Positions 24,818 to 36,214 of a stretch of DNA of 64,000 bases are shown piece by piece. Source of the stretch: Mya arenaria (taxonomy: Eukaryota > Mollusca > Bivalvia > Myida > Myidae); NCBI RefSeq assembly GCF_026914265.1, contig NC_069124.1, forward strand, positions 4,146,213 to 4,210,212, read 5' to 3'. Each line of letters begins with the position of its first letter. Positions within the stretch are counted from its first letter, which is position 1. A program made the translations under genes and the position numbers. Below the pieces are notes generated by a model. That model did no database searches. It was given only the letters and a program-made list of their open reading frames with translations, and was not told where the DNA came from.

Positions 24818-25529
24818 TTAAAGATTAGCCTTTAGCTTGAAGGCTGCAAAGTATTTTGAGGTTTCGATGCGATATTTTCGATCGTTTTTACATTTGGCGA
24901 TGATAACGCCATCTGCCGTCCACGCAATAGTGATTGATTTTTTCCTCAGGATGTCACGTGATTGAAAAAAGAGGTCACTTCGGGTGCGCGTCAGATCCGC
25001 GTTAAGATAGCAACCACCATATCCTGCGCCCTTTAGCTTGGGCTTCTGCTTGAAAAGTTTATTTCTGGCGCGGTAACTCGTGAACTTGATAATGATGTCA
25101 CGTAGTTTCTGACGAGAGGGGCCCGCTGCTGGGCCGCTGGTTGGTGGTCGTAGCTTTCCGAGTCTGTTCGACCTGTCTATTTCATCGAGCGAAAGGTTCG
25201 CCCTAATAGCGTTAGTAAGTTCGATGATTTTCTGGTCAGTAGATTCGCCGTCCGACTCGGGTACGCCCGAAAGCCTGAGATTGTTTCGACGGCTGTACTG
25301 TTCGGCTTTGTCATGTTGATGGTATGATTCATCCAGTTGGGATTCTAATTTATTAATTCTAGCTTTAAGTTGAGAGTTTTTGGTCTCAAGGGCTTCCATT
25401 TTCTGTTGAATGCCGTGGACAACGCCATCAACTATACTTGTCACAAATGACGAGAACTGTACTTCAGATGTACCTTTTAATAGGTTCCCTATCTTAACTA
25501 TATCTTCTTCTCGAAGATTGACGAAGTTT
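24818..25529 (-). pseudogene. LINE ORF1, L1-ORF1p-like, 5'-truncated
   Basis: Read on minus: a coiled coil (KMEALETKNSQLKARINKLE), then QYSRRNNLRLSGVPE (RRM-like segment), DIIIKFTSYRARNKLFKQKP, and a C-terminal domain ending KLKANL. The arrangement resembles the coiled-coil/RRM/CTD proteins of LINEs. The frame stays open to the 5' junction at 25529 and has no start there, consistent with 5' truncation during target-primed reverse transcription. Confidence 0.7.
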
Positions 25530-26350
25530 TCTAACTTGGTTTTTCAATTACGTTGGGTGGTTGAATATTATTGTATAAAGTCTTAACGCAATACATCAAG
25601 TTGTTGCTGAGATATTATCCTACGTGTGCTAACATGCAAGACCTTAACCAGAATTTCTAAGTCTCATAATAAAGGGGATTTTTTTATATAATATGAAAGA
25701 TAGAGTTATCTTACTTGATTAAGGAAGAAGGTTAAATGGTTGGGAGCCTGTATGTCAAGTTTCAATGCAATACATGATGTATTTGCTGAGGTATTGACTT
25801 AAAAGTGGTTACATGCAAAACCTTATCCAGAATTTCTATGTCAAAAAGGGGCCATCATTTGAATTTAATGCAAACTAGAGTAATCTAACTTGGTTAATTA
25901 AGTAGGTTGGATGCTTGATCACCATTGTATAAAGTCTCAATGCAATACCTCAGGTAGTTGCTGAGATATTAGTCTATGCGTGCTTAACCAGAATTTCTAA
26001 GTCGAATAATAAAGGCCTATAATTTGCGTTAAATGCAAACTAGAGTTATCTTGCTTGGTTAATTAAGTAGGTTGGATGGTTGAGTACCATTGTATAAAGT
26101 GGCAATGCACTACCTCAAGTAGTTGCTGAGATATTAACCTATGTGTGCTTGCACGCAAAACCTTAACCAGAATTGCTTAGTCAAATAATAAAGGGGAATT
26201 ATTTGCATTAGATGCAAACTAGAGTTATTTAACTTGGTTAATTAAGTAGATAGGATGGTTGAGTACCATTGTATCAAGTCTCAATGCAATACCTCAAGTA
26301 GTTGCTGAGATATTTACCTATGTGTGCTTGCATGCAAAACCTTAACCAAG
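25530..26350. repeat. Approximately 180-bp tandem repeat array, right part
   Basis: Four to five diverged units marked by 'gcaatacctcaagtagttgctgagatatt', 'gcatgcaaaaccttaaccagaat' and 'gagttatcttacttggttaatta'. It continues the repeat seen at 14.4-14.64 kb and is the target in which the minus-strand LINE inserted. It ends near 26350 with gtgacgccgacgccgacgc. Confidence 0.8.
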
Positions 26351-26489
26351 GTGTGACGCCGACGCCGACGCTTGGGTGAGTAATATAGCTCTCCATATTC
26401 TTCGAATAGTCGAGCTAAAAACAGTGCTGCACTTTTTGCCATGAAGTCTTGACAACATATTGTTTACGGAATGCCGTTAGGGCCATCGC

Positions 26490-26930
26490 CTGTGAATGTT
26501 TTGATCTGAAACGCGACAACTCGAAAGTACGATGATGAAAACGCGAAATCACAAAACTACGATGGTGAAAACGTGACAGTTCGATGATGAAAACGCAATA
26601 GTACGATAACAAAAACGCGAAAATATGACAGTACGATGATGATAATGCGATAAACTATCGTGTTTTCACCATCGTACTTTCGCGTTTTCACCATCGTAAT
26701 ATCGTTATTTCGCGTTTTCATCATCGGACTATCGCGTTTTCATCATCGTACTGTCGTGTTTTCATCATCGTACTATCGCGTTTTCATCATCGTAATTTCG
26801 CGTTTTTATCATCGTACTGTCGTGTTTTTTATCATCGTACTATTCATCAACGTACTGTCGTGTTTTTAGTATCGTACTATCGCGTTTTCATCATCGTATT
26901 GTCGTGTTCTCATCATCGTAATATCGCCTG
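26490..26930. repeat. Approximately 25-bp minisatellite in inverted halves
   Basis: Left of about 26650 the units read 'cgatgatgaaaacgcgacagta'. Right of it the units are the reverse complement ('cgcgttttcatcatcgtac'). The switch lies near gcgataaactatcg. Forms part of the foldback element's interior. Confidence 0.85.
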
Positions 26931-26946
26931 CCGGTGCGCATGCGCA

Positions 26947-27030
<84 letters not shown>

Positions 27031-27056
27031 AGGTAGTAGTAGTAGTAGTAGTAGAG

Positions 27057-27132
<76 letters not shown>
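26947..27132. repeat. (TAG)n microsatellite
   Basis: About 60 copies of TAG with three GAG-type interruptions. The poly-Val, poly-Tyr and poly-Thr frames over it are artefacts. Confidence 0.97.
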
Positions 27133-27137
<5 letters not shown>

Positions 27138-27800
27138 AAGTGTAGGAGTGTTAGTCGTAGTAGTTGTAATAGTGGTGGTAGTAGTAGTGGTAGTGGCAGT
27201 GACGGTGGCAGTAGCAGAAGCAGTAGTAGTCGTAGTGGAATTATCATTCATAAAAACAGGTGCTCTTATTAGGTTTGTATGACGTGGCGTCATTTAACTT
27301 CAGGATGTGCCATTCGCTTGAACGCGGCGCTATCGTTTTTTTTTTCTAAACGACTGGAGAGTTTACGAGACGTTTATTAAAAGCCTTTGTTATTGTCATT
27401 AAGTTGGTCGTTATTATGATCGTGCATTTACGATAATGCCGATCGTAATAATGCTCTGAAACGCACCACTGCATCCGATATTTTGGCACATGGAGGGTAA
27501 ATTCTTCTTAATATATATGCGCGTACTATCGAGTATCGCGTTTCAGATCAACACATTCATAGGCGATGGCCCTAACGGCATTCCGTATTTGTTTGATAGG
27601 GCATGTATATACATTGTATATATAATGCATTTTTGTACACTGAACATATTCAACATACAATTACAAGGAAATCATGGCATGGATTAATTATAGTTACTAC
27701 AACTTTAAAAAGATTCATTTTGGTAATCGAATATTGGAAATTTAGATCAATAAAAATACCGAATATACGAGTTTCAATTTTGCCATTCGTTTGTATCACT

Positions 27801-28812
27801 CAGTGGCGGGTCCAGGACTTTCTAAATGGGGGTCACAACTAATTATAAACATATAAAACTATTTCGAATGCATTATTTTAATCATACATGTATAATGACA
27901 TGGAATTCACATTTGTCGTCGCTGTCAATGATGTTTGGCAGATCAATTGATCTAAAAAGATAGCATTAACTGATATAAGATAAACCTTTCAAAAAAATAT
28001 CATGCCATTTTTTCCAAAAGGGGTCGACGGATTTGAAAGCAAAGTCGTTAACCACTCGGTCACCTGAGACACACATTTATGACGTAGAATAAATACTGTA
28101 TAAACCTACAGTAACTATATTGATTGCACTTAACGATATTGTACTTCTGATGTCTTTGTCATTTATGTTAACTGAAGTAAAAACAACTTGACAAAAAAAT
28201 CCAAAAAGGGTTTCAAATAAATTATTCTATATTAGTTTACAAAGGCTCTAGCATGATTCCGACGTTAATAAAAGCCGAATTGGAAAGTTTCAAGGCGGCA
28301 ACGTTTTGAATTTAAACTTGTTAAATGCACCGTCATGCACACATATATCTTGTTGACATACAATGACATTATTTAAAGCAATGACGAACATATAATGTGC
28401 ACATGTTAACAGTTAAAGGCAATTTATAATTTAGGTATAGGATATATTCTGAAAACAGTAACTTAACCGTATAACTGCAGCCATATTTGTTTACTTTTGA
28501 TCAGCTCTCTGTGTAAAATTTGGCGCCGATTTATCATTATCGAATGTTTGGGCCCCGATGTCATTTTCATGAGACGTTTTCGTGTCGTATACTATATTAT
28601 ACTTTGAAATTGGCATACCATAAATAACGGAACACGAGAATCAGGTTCAATTGTATATTTGCTGAAATAATATAAACTTTAAAATGTGACAAAACAACTT
28701 ATTTGTACAGTAAAATCAGTAAAGATGTGCCCAAAAAACATTACTTGCTGGCCATCTGGGGGGGGGGGGGGTAAGGGCCCTCTGCTCTGTGACCCCGGTA
28801 GAGCCGCCACTG
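27801..28812. mobile_element. Non-autonomous CAGTGGCGG-ended DNA transposon
   Basis: The left end cagtggcgggtcca (27801) matches the reverse complement of the right end (tagagccgccactg, ending 28812); inside both, a 'gggtcaca' block is shared. The 5-bp tcact lies outside both ends (27796-27800; 28813-28817). CAGTGGCGG ends are common in hAT-type elements, but those make 8-bp duplications, so the superfamily is uncertain. No transposase inside. A tRNA-like stretch (gaccgagtggttaacgac on minus, about 28046-28070) and a G-run at 28759-28770 lie within. Confidence 0.7.
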
Positions 28813-29184
28813 TCACTAACTTATTTAGACTTACACCTATACAATTGGCTAAAGTCGTTGATAACACAGATTTGGGCAAGTTCTGCCCGCATATTCGCTG
28901 CCGTATATATATATATAGATTGACCCCGCCGAACATGTTTGCACTACGACTAAGATTGTGTTTAAATGCCACAAATGACATGATATAGAAGTAACTGGAA
29001 TTCCAAGGCAATTCACCCTAAAAGAAGACTTGACTAACAGTGTGAGAAACAGGAGATCCGGGTGCAATATCCTAGCTCTTTGCGAAAATACACATTGGTT
29101 CTTAAACGTACTCGGTGTTAAGCACCGATTCTCGGCAAACAGCTTTGATGGGCTTAACCAGTACTGGGTTCACCATTTCCCCAG

Positions 29185-29315
29185 TACTGCCCTTCGAATA
29201 CCGAGCGCTATGCAAAAAGTACCACATGTCGGTCTTTTGGGTTGTCGCGGCCGGGGTTTGAACCAGCGACATTCCGCAACGAAAAACGCTCTACCACTGA
29301 TCTATCGGGGCGTTG
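29185..29315 (-). repeat. tRNA-derived SINE (minus)
   Basis: On the minus strand, tagatcagtggtagagcg resembles a pol III A box and ggttcaaacccc a B box, about 40 bases apart as in tRNA genes. No clean cloverleaf acceptor is evident, so this is a SINE head and not a functional tRNA. Confidence 0.65.
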
Positions 29316-30074
29316 ATTGGTGCCATACAGCATGTCACTGAGCAAAGAGCTGCGCTTCTGTTGCCCGCTTATGCGACCTTGACAACCCTTTTACAGCTCG
29401 TCGCTCATCGTCTTTTGGCCTCCCTCAAAGCTACGACGTCTGTCTCAAGGCGGGCAGGTATACAGACAAACGCGGCATACTTAAATATTTCTTATAAGTT
29501 TTAGCGTCTCAGTATTTATAAAAAACAAGAAACTTAAATCTGTTATGGTAGCTCAGTGGCATTTATTATATGTGGTAAGTTTAATAACCGGTCCTGGGAA
29601 AGAATATGCGCCTGCAGGAGAGAATACCCAAAACGACAGCACCTAAGCCATATTCGCAACATTATCGACAGTAACAACATTCAAATCATTCGCAACATGC
29701 ACGCCATTTGCGAGTAGAAAGTGGCTTTAAATACCTTGCACATTTGCAACAAATATTCATTTCATAAAACTTTTCCTACAAATTGTTCTGCTTCTTTACC
29801 TTTTGAAAGCATTCATTTGTATGTTAATGTTATTCCCATTAAAAAAATACCAACATTTGTTTGCATTTCTTTTTAAAATTTTGAAATCATCTATTTGTAT
29901 GTTGTTGTTAAAATTCTTCATCTTAAAAACTAATGTACTTTTATCTTTATTTCTCAAAACCAAACCTGCCTTTTGTATCGGCCTCTTCTAAAAACAGCTT
30001 CACTGGGTTGTGCTTTGTTGTATATAAGTATGTATATATGTTAACATCCATTTATCCCATTTCAAACTATTCAT

Positions 30075-30300
30075 TTGAAGGGACTGTACACCAGATTGGC
30101 ACCAAAAAGGTGTTTTTTGTAACAAATCGCAGGACAATTATTTAAAAGAAGGTGTTACGCTTTGATATCATAATTGTAAAAAAGGTACCAAACTGTAAAA
30201 AAAAATTGTGTCGGAGACCGGGTTCGAATCCGCGTCGCCAAAATTGCAGTCAAGCGTCGTACCCACTGAGCTTAGTCCAAATAATTGTACGTTGACGGAT
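30075..30300 (-). repeat. tRNA-derived SINE family A, copy 1
   Basis: The B box (ggattcgaacccggtctccg, minus) lies near 30210-30230, with a degenerate A box to its right. The left part (agggactgtacaccagattg) matches the second copy at 62465-62700 base for base in long blocks, including gtgttacgctttgatat and gtgtcggagaccgggtt. Confidence 0.8.
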
Positions 30301-32143
30301 TGTTTTTACGATTTTTGATATGGCTAATACATCATGTATAAATTGTTTTGTACCAGAATTGGGTAGATGTTCCGATCGGGATTCCGGGTTAAAGCATTTT
30401 GCGTCCATAAAATATCATAAAAACAAGAAATATTACTAGATAATGTTATTTTATATTAGTTTCGTACACAAAAAATAAATATCCAACGAATTATTATGAG
30501 TTTGATGGGGTTTTCTTCATTTCATTCTGTCAAAACATAACGCAAGGCTGCAGTTCACAGTTTTACAACAATCGGGACACTTCGGTCGTGGCCGTTTCAA
30601 TGTATATTTCTCAAATCTGTCTTAAAGTAAAATAAAGCTTGAAAGATGTCCTGCATTATTTGAATACGATTTGTAAACTCGTTCATGTTTGCATTGTATA
30701 TATGTTATAAAACAAACCTAGGCTGATTAAAATTTCCATGTGTCAGTACTGAAACCGCCCATTTCACAAAACACTATCTGTACATTGCTGGGGATCGTTT
30801 TAGAGCGAGCCTTTTTTGCTGTCTCATACAGCAATTTTGTACTTGTTGTTTCATTGCTGTATAAAATGCGCGTCCCCTGGTTCAGCTATCGTAGCTACAA
30901 CGTTTGTGGAATGCCCTGACTAACATGAACCAACAACAATCCAATAGAAACTAAACCTGCATTATGATGGGTATGGTATGACAATCATTCCGTTACAAAC
31001 GCATACTGTAATTATATTAGGTCACATCAATTGACTTTTCCCTCATCAATTATATCCTAAAAATAAACAACCAAGAAGGCTGCACCACTCTGTTTTGTAT
31101 GCACATCGTATTTATTTTTGTTCGCTTCGCTTGCTTGTTATTTATATCATGTTTGATCTCCTTGCTATCAAATGTTCTTGCTTGTACTGAATAATTCAAC
31201 GTATGGGTATATGGGCAGTAATTTAGTTCTTTCAGTCTTTCATTTGGTAAATGAATTCTGCAATTTACTAAATGGTGTCGTTCAATTTCTAGTGATATTT
31301 ATACTGATAATCTAAATAGTGGCATAGTGATGTTTGTTGATGACCTTAATGAACATCTATGTGTACTTGATTTTTTTAAAGCAGTTGGAAAATCCAAGTT
31401 AGGGATACGGACTGGAGTTATCTTATCACGGTACTCTGATGTTTTGTAAAATGAGTCGGCAGTAATGATGTTACAAAGCCTTTTTAACATCTGTCTCAGA
31501 CTGGTCACAAGAACTATACAATAGCGTACTGGTATTTTATCATTTTTCTTTTTGACGAATAAATTCGTAACATCACGTGTCAATCAACCAATCACGCTAC
31601 AACCTAGCTTAAAAGACAATATTTTAGCCAATATTAACATTTGCTGAAGGGTTTCAACTGGCAGTGTCTTAGTTTATTTGCCACATTTTATTTCGTAATA
31701 GTTTTTTTTCTTTCGCAAAAAGGACATAAATTAGTCACTTTTACAATACTCTATTTTCTAGCACACCGGATAGGCATTTCCGTTGACGTCAGCCGTGCTG
31801 GAAAACTCCATCTGGCATCCCCCATGCCTGATGAGTCACGCGCTGTGACGTAATATTTTCAATTCCTTTTATAATACACTTTATGTAATCATATTTATGA
31901 GATTTAAATAGATAAGTTCCATTAGCATTAACTTTACAAAAATGTACTTTCAAAAACAAAACAAAATTACCCTTAAAAGGACGTGATATACAAGGAACTT
32001 ATTGACGTATGCAGTGAATACAAATTACTGCGCGTCATGACGTCAGTAAACATCATTGCACGCGCTTTTTGGTGATATGTACAAAAATGCGCTTTTTTAT
32101 GTATTTTCTTCATAAAAAATGTAATTTAATTTGTGCTAGAAAA
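30300..32143. other. Intergenic spacer
   Basis: AT-rich, no gene recognised. Several 60-94-residue frames show no family features. Confidence 0.4.
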
Positions 32144-32293
32144 AATATCTATCATGTGTGTCCGTTCCGGGTAGAAAAATCCGACCCTCGGGCACGCTGC
32201 GTTGCCGGTAACTCGGCAAGCCTCGTTACCTTGCAACGCAGGTGCCCTCGGGTCGGATTTCTTTATCCGGAACGGTAACACATGACAGATATT
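32144..32293. repeat. 150-bp GC-rich palindrome (foldback)
   Basis: The left arm aatatctatcatgtgtgtcc...aaatccgaccctcgggcacg pairs with the right arm cgaggtgccctcgggtcgg-type sequence ending acacatgacagatatt. The arms are about 65 bp with a few mismatches. It is markedly more GC-rich than its surroundings. Confidence 0.8.
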
Positions 32294-32890
32294 ATTAATC
32301 TTTTCTAGATATTATTGGAAGCGATTACTATGTTGATACCTTATGCAAATGTGGTGCTCTTGAGTTAATCTCAATGAATATGACAACGAGCTTTACCAAG
32401 ATACGCACTAACACGGATAGTTGATAGTGTTTTAAGAAGTAAACGATTCATGTTGTTAACTTTATTTTCAAATCAAATTCAAATTCAAATCACAGGAGGA
32501 AAAAGATGAACCAGTCTTACACGACACCAAATGGGACCTACTCAAGTGAGTGCACCGGAAGTCGCTCTGGATTTGCAGCGCCATGTAGCACCTGGTAGCA
32601 GAGGGCGGTGTGCCGAGGACAAGACGGAAGTGACGTGTTATCCTGGGCTAATGGGCTGTAATGCCAAACGATGCATTCGTTATATACAATATGTGATACA
32701 AAACAAAACGTTGTACTAATCTACCATCACTGTAATCATAACATGCATAAACAGAACGATATTACTTTTGTACAACATTTTCGTCGCCATATCGTTATAA
32801 TAACATCATCATCACAAAAGCATTTAGATTGTCGACCGGTGTCTATCATACATACTATTTAACATAATATTCTTTTTTGGTGTTATTATT
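32294..32890. other. Spacer, no gene seen
   Basis: No supported feature. A short GC-richer stretch at 32510-32650 has no recognisable product. Confidence 0.35.
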
Positions 32891-32894
32891 TGTC

Positions 32895-34790
32895 ATGACA
32901 CTTGTTTAACACATGCAATATCGCAAGTCACTAGTAAACCACATGCAATGATGTATGCCCCAAGTGTACCACTAACAATGCTGCATACCACAAGTTTACC
33001 ATTTGCAATGTAGCATGCCACTAATATACCACAAGCAATGTTGCATACCACAAGCATACCATTTGCATTGTAAAATGCCACTTATATACCACAAGCAATG
33101 TAGCATGCCACTAGTATACCACAAGCAATGCTTTATCACAAGTTTACCATTTGCAATGTAGCATGCCACTAGTATACCACATGCAATATCGCAAGTCACT
33201 AGCAAACCACATGCAATGTTGTATGCCCCAAGTATGCCATATGCAATGTTACATTCCCCAAGTGTACCACAAGCAATGCTACATACCACAAGTATACCAT
33301 ATGCAATGTTGCATGCCACAAGTATACCATATGCAATGTTGCATGCCACTAGTATTCCATATATAATGTTGTATGGCATTAATATACACATGCAATCTTG
33401 GATGCCACTAGTATACCACATGCAATCTTGGATGTAACTAGTATACCATATGCAATCTTGGATGCCACTAGTATATCACACGTAATCTTGGATGCCACTA
33501 GTATACCACGCGCAATTTTGGATGCCATTAGTATACCATATGCAATCTTGGATGCCACTAGTATACCACACGCAAACTTGGATGACACTAGAATTACCAC
33601 ACACAATCTTGGATGCCACTAGTATACCACACGCAAACTTGGATGACACTAGAATTACCACACACAATCTTGGATGTCACTAGTATGCCACACGCAATCT
33701 TGGATGCCACTAGTAAACCACACCCAATCTTGGATGCCACTAGTATACCACACGCGATTTTGGATGTCACTAGTATACAACACGCAATCTTGGATGACAC
33801 TAGAATTACCACACACAATCTTGGATGCCACTAGTATACCACACGCAAACTTGGATGACACTATAATACCACACGCAATCCTGGATGCCACTAGTATACC
33901 ACACGCAATCTTGGATGCCATTAGTATACCACGCCCAATCTTGGATGCCACTAGTAAACCACACCCAATCTTGGATGCCACTAGTATACCACACGCGATT
34001 TTGGATGTCACTAGAATACAACACGCAATCTTGGATGACACTAGAATTACCACACACAATCTTGGATGCCACTAGTATACCACACACAAACTTGGATGAC
34101 ACTATAATACCACACGCAATCTGGGATGCCACTAGTAAACCACATGCAATTTTGGATGCCACTAGTATACCACACGCAAACTTGGATGACACTAGAATTA
34201 CCACACGCAATCTTGGATGCCACTAGTATACCACACGCAAACTTGGATGCCACTAGTATACCACACGCGATTTTGGATGTCACTAGTATACAACACGCAA
34301 TCTTGGATGACACTAGAATTACCACACACAATCTTGGATGCCACTAGTAAACCACAAGCAATCTTGGATGCCACTAGTATACCACACGCAATCTTGGATA
34401 ATACTAGTATACCACACGCAATCTTGGATGCCACTTGTATACCACAAGCAATCTTGGATGCCACTAGTATACCACAAACAATCTTTGATGCCACTAGTAT
34501 ACCACATATAATCTTGGATGCCACTAGTATACCACAAGCAATCTTGGATGCCATTAGTATACCACATATAATCTTTGATGCCACTAGTATACCACAAGCA
34601 ATCTTGGATGCCATTAGTATACCACAAGCAATCTTGGATGCCACTAGTATACCACACGCAATCTTGGATGTCACTAGTATACCACACGCAATCTTGGATG
34701 CCACTAGTAAACCACACGCAATCTTGGATGCCACTAGTATACCATACGCAATGTGGATGCCACTAGTATACCACACGCAAAATTATAGGT
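32895..34790. repeat. 30-bp minisatellite with higher-order structure
   Basis: About 63 units of 30 bp (for example ggatgccactagtataccac plus acgcaatctt). Units left of 33370 are an older variant (atgttgcatgccacaagtat). From 33.58 kb, blocks of about eight units recur with roughly 240-bp spacing, for example the variant block attttggatgtcactag at 33757, 34000 and 34270. Open frames on both strands reflect the period divisible by three. Confidence 0.92.
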
Positions 34791-34805
34791 CAATGAAGTG
34801 TTTTT

Positions 34806-36206
34806 AACCAGGTTTTCAACGAAAACCGGGTTATTAGAATGAAGTTGTCATTTGGCGGGCGGGCGTCAAACATTGGTTTCTGTTCAATATATTTAGTTAG
34901 CATTGATATACATTGATGAAACTTGGTGTGTAGGTAGCTTATGTGAAGAGCTACCTTGGGCTCGCTTTTGAGGGGGGTGGAGCTAAGGTCAAGGTCACTG
35001 TTACTAAAAATGGTTACTGCCCAATAACTTTAGTAAGTATTGATAGATATTGACGAAACTTGGTGTGTAAGTTGCTTATGTGAAGAGATAGCTTGGTATT
35101 GTTTTTGAGTGGGGAGGGGCTAAGTTCAAGGTCACTATTACTTAAAATAGAAAAATGGTCAAGGTCACTGTTACTTAAAATAGAAAAATGGTTTGTGCCC
35201 AATAACTTTAGTTAGCATTGACCGATATTGATGAAACTTGGTGTGTAGGTAGCTTATGTAAAGAGCTAGCTTGGGATTGCATTTGAGGGGGGTGGGGCTA
35301 AGGTCAAGGTCGCCTGTTACTAAAAATAGAAAAATGGTTTCTGCCCAATAACATAAGTTAGCATTGATAGATATTGATGAAACTTGGTGTGTAGGTAGCA
35401 TGTGAAGAGCTAGCTTGGGATTGCTTTTGAGTGGGGAGGGTCTACGGTCAATGTCTCTGTTACTTGAAATAGAAAAATGTTTTTGCCAAATAACTTTTGA
35501 TAACATTGATAGATATTGATTAAACTTGGTGTGTGGGTAGCTTATGTAAAGAGCTAGCTTGGGATTGCTTTTGAGGGGGGTGGGGCTAAGGTCAAGGTCA
35601 CTGTTAATAAAAATTTAAAAATGGTGTCCGCCCAATAACTTTAGTTAGCATTGATAGATATTGATAAAACTTGGTGTGTAGGTAGCTTATGTACAGAGCT
35701 AGCTTTGGATTGCTTTTGAGGGGGATGGAGCTAAGGTCAAGGTCACTGTTCCTAAAAATAGAAAAATGGTTTCTGCCCAATAACTTTAGTAAGGATTGTT
35801 AGATATTGACGAAATTTTGTGTGTAGGTACTAGTAGCTTATGTGAAGAGCAAGCTTGAAATTTCTTTTGAGGGGGGTGGGGTCAAGGTCACTGTTACTAA
35901 AAATACAAAAATGGTTTATGCCCAATAACTTTAGTTTGCATTGATAGATATTGATGAAACTGAGAGCGAAGGTAGCTTATGTGAAGAGCTAGCTTGGGAG
36001 ACGGGGTCAAGGTCACTGTTCCTAAAAATAGAAAAATGTTTTTCTGCCCAACAACTTAGTTAGAATTGATGGATAGTGATGAATCTTAGTGTGAATATAG
36101 CTTAAATGAAGCTGCAGATTGAACTTGCTCATACAACAAATTAATTGGCTATAATTTCTGATTGCCCATAACAAAACCTGGTTTCGTCGCATTGCGGCGC
36201 TTCTAG
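34806..36206 (+). mobile_element. Pearl/Helentron-like non-autonomous element with tandem core
   Basis: The left end has accaggttttcaacgaaaac; the right end has aaaacctggtt followed by a short GC hairpin (cgtcgc-att-gcggcg) and cttCTAG at 36206. Inverted termini, a 3' hairpin and a CTAG end fit Helitron/Helentron-related elements. The interior is a tandem array of about eight approximately 145-bp units (gatgaaacttggtgtgtagg...aaggtcactgttactaaaaa). This layout is like bivalve 'pearl' elements. No Rep/helicase is present, so it depends on a relative elsewhere. Confidence 0.65.
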
Positions 36207-36214
36207 TTATTCTT

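Larger units (their letters stand above)
14644..25529 (-). mobile_element. 5'-truncated minus-strand LINE (CR1/L2-like) with nested insert
   Basis: The 3' end is at 14644, where the minus strand ends in an (actaa)n-like tail (aaacatatttattcag read on plus). The 5' end is at 25529, where the ORF1 frame is cut mid-coding. Flanking 8-bp tctaactt copies (14636-14643; 25530-25537) are a plausible target-site duplication. Parts read on the minus strand: ORF1 remnant 25529-24818; a 1.3-kb AT-rich stretch with a (GT)n tract; ORF2 in several frames 23535-20096; then the 3' UTR, split by a plus-strand LINE at about 15022-20050. Without the insert the element is about 5.9 kb. Confidence 0.8.
26464..27589. 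mobile_element. Foldback/MITE-like element, approximately 70-bp TIRs, TA flanks
   Basis: The left end (cggaatgccgttagggccat from about 26466, reading inward to gatctgaaacgcga) is mirrored on the right as tcgcgtttcagatc ... cattccg (about 27533-27587). TA borders both ends (ttTAcgg and ccgTAtt), fitting a TA target duplication. The interior is minisatellite and a TAG microsatellite with no coding capacity. A Tc1/mariner-like or other TA-inserting non-autonomous element is likely. Confidence 0.75.

Noticed and set aside
26891..27293. Poly-Val, poly-Tyr and poly-Thr frames
   Set aside because: They translate the TAG microsatellite.
30205..30280. Possible tRNA gene from the B-box
   Set aside because: Acceptor stem and A box are degenerate and the same unit recurs at 62.6 kb with shared flanks, so it is a SINE.
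32893..34807. Many 60-196-residue frames, and a CRISPR-like look of regular 30-bp repeats
   Set aside because: The array is contiguous repeat without unique spacers, in an animal genome; the frames are repeat artefacts.
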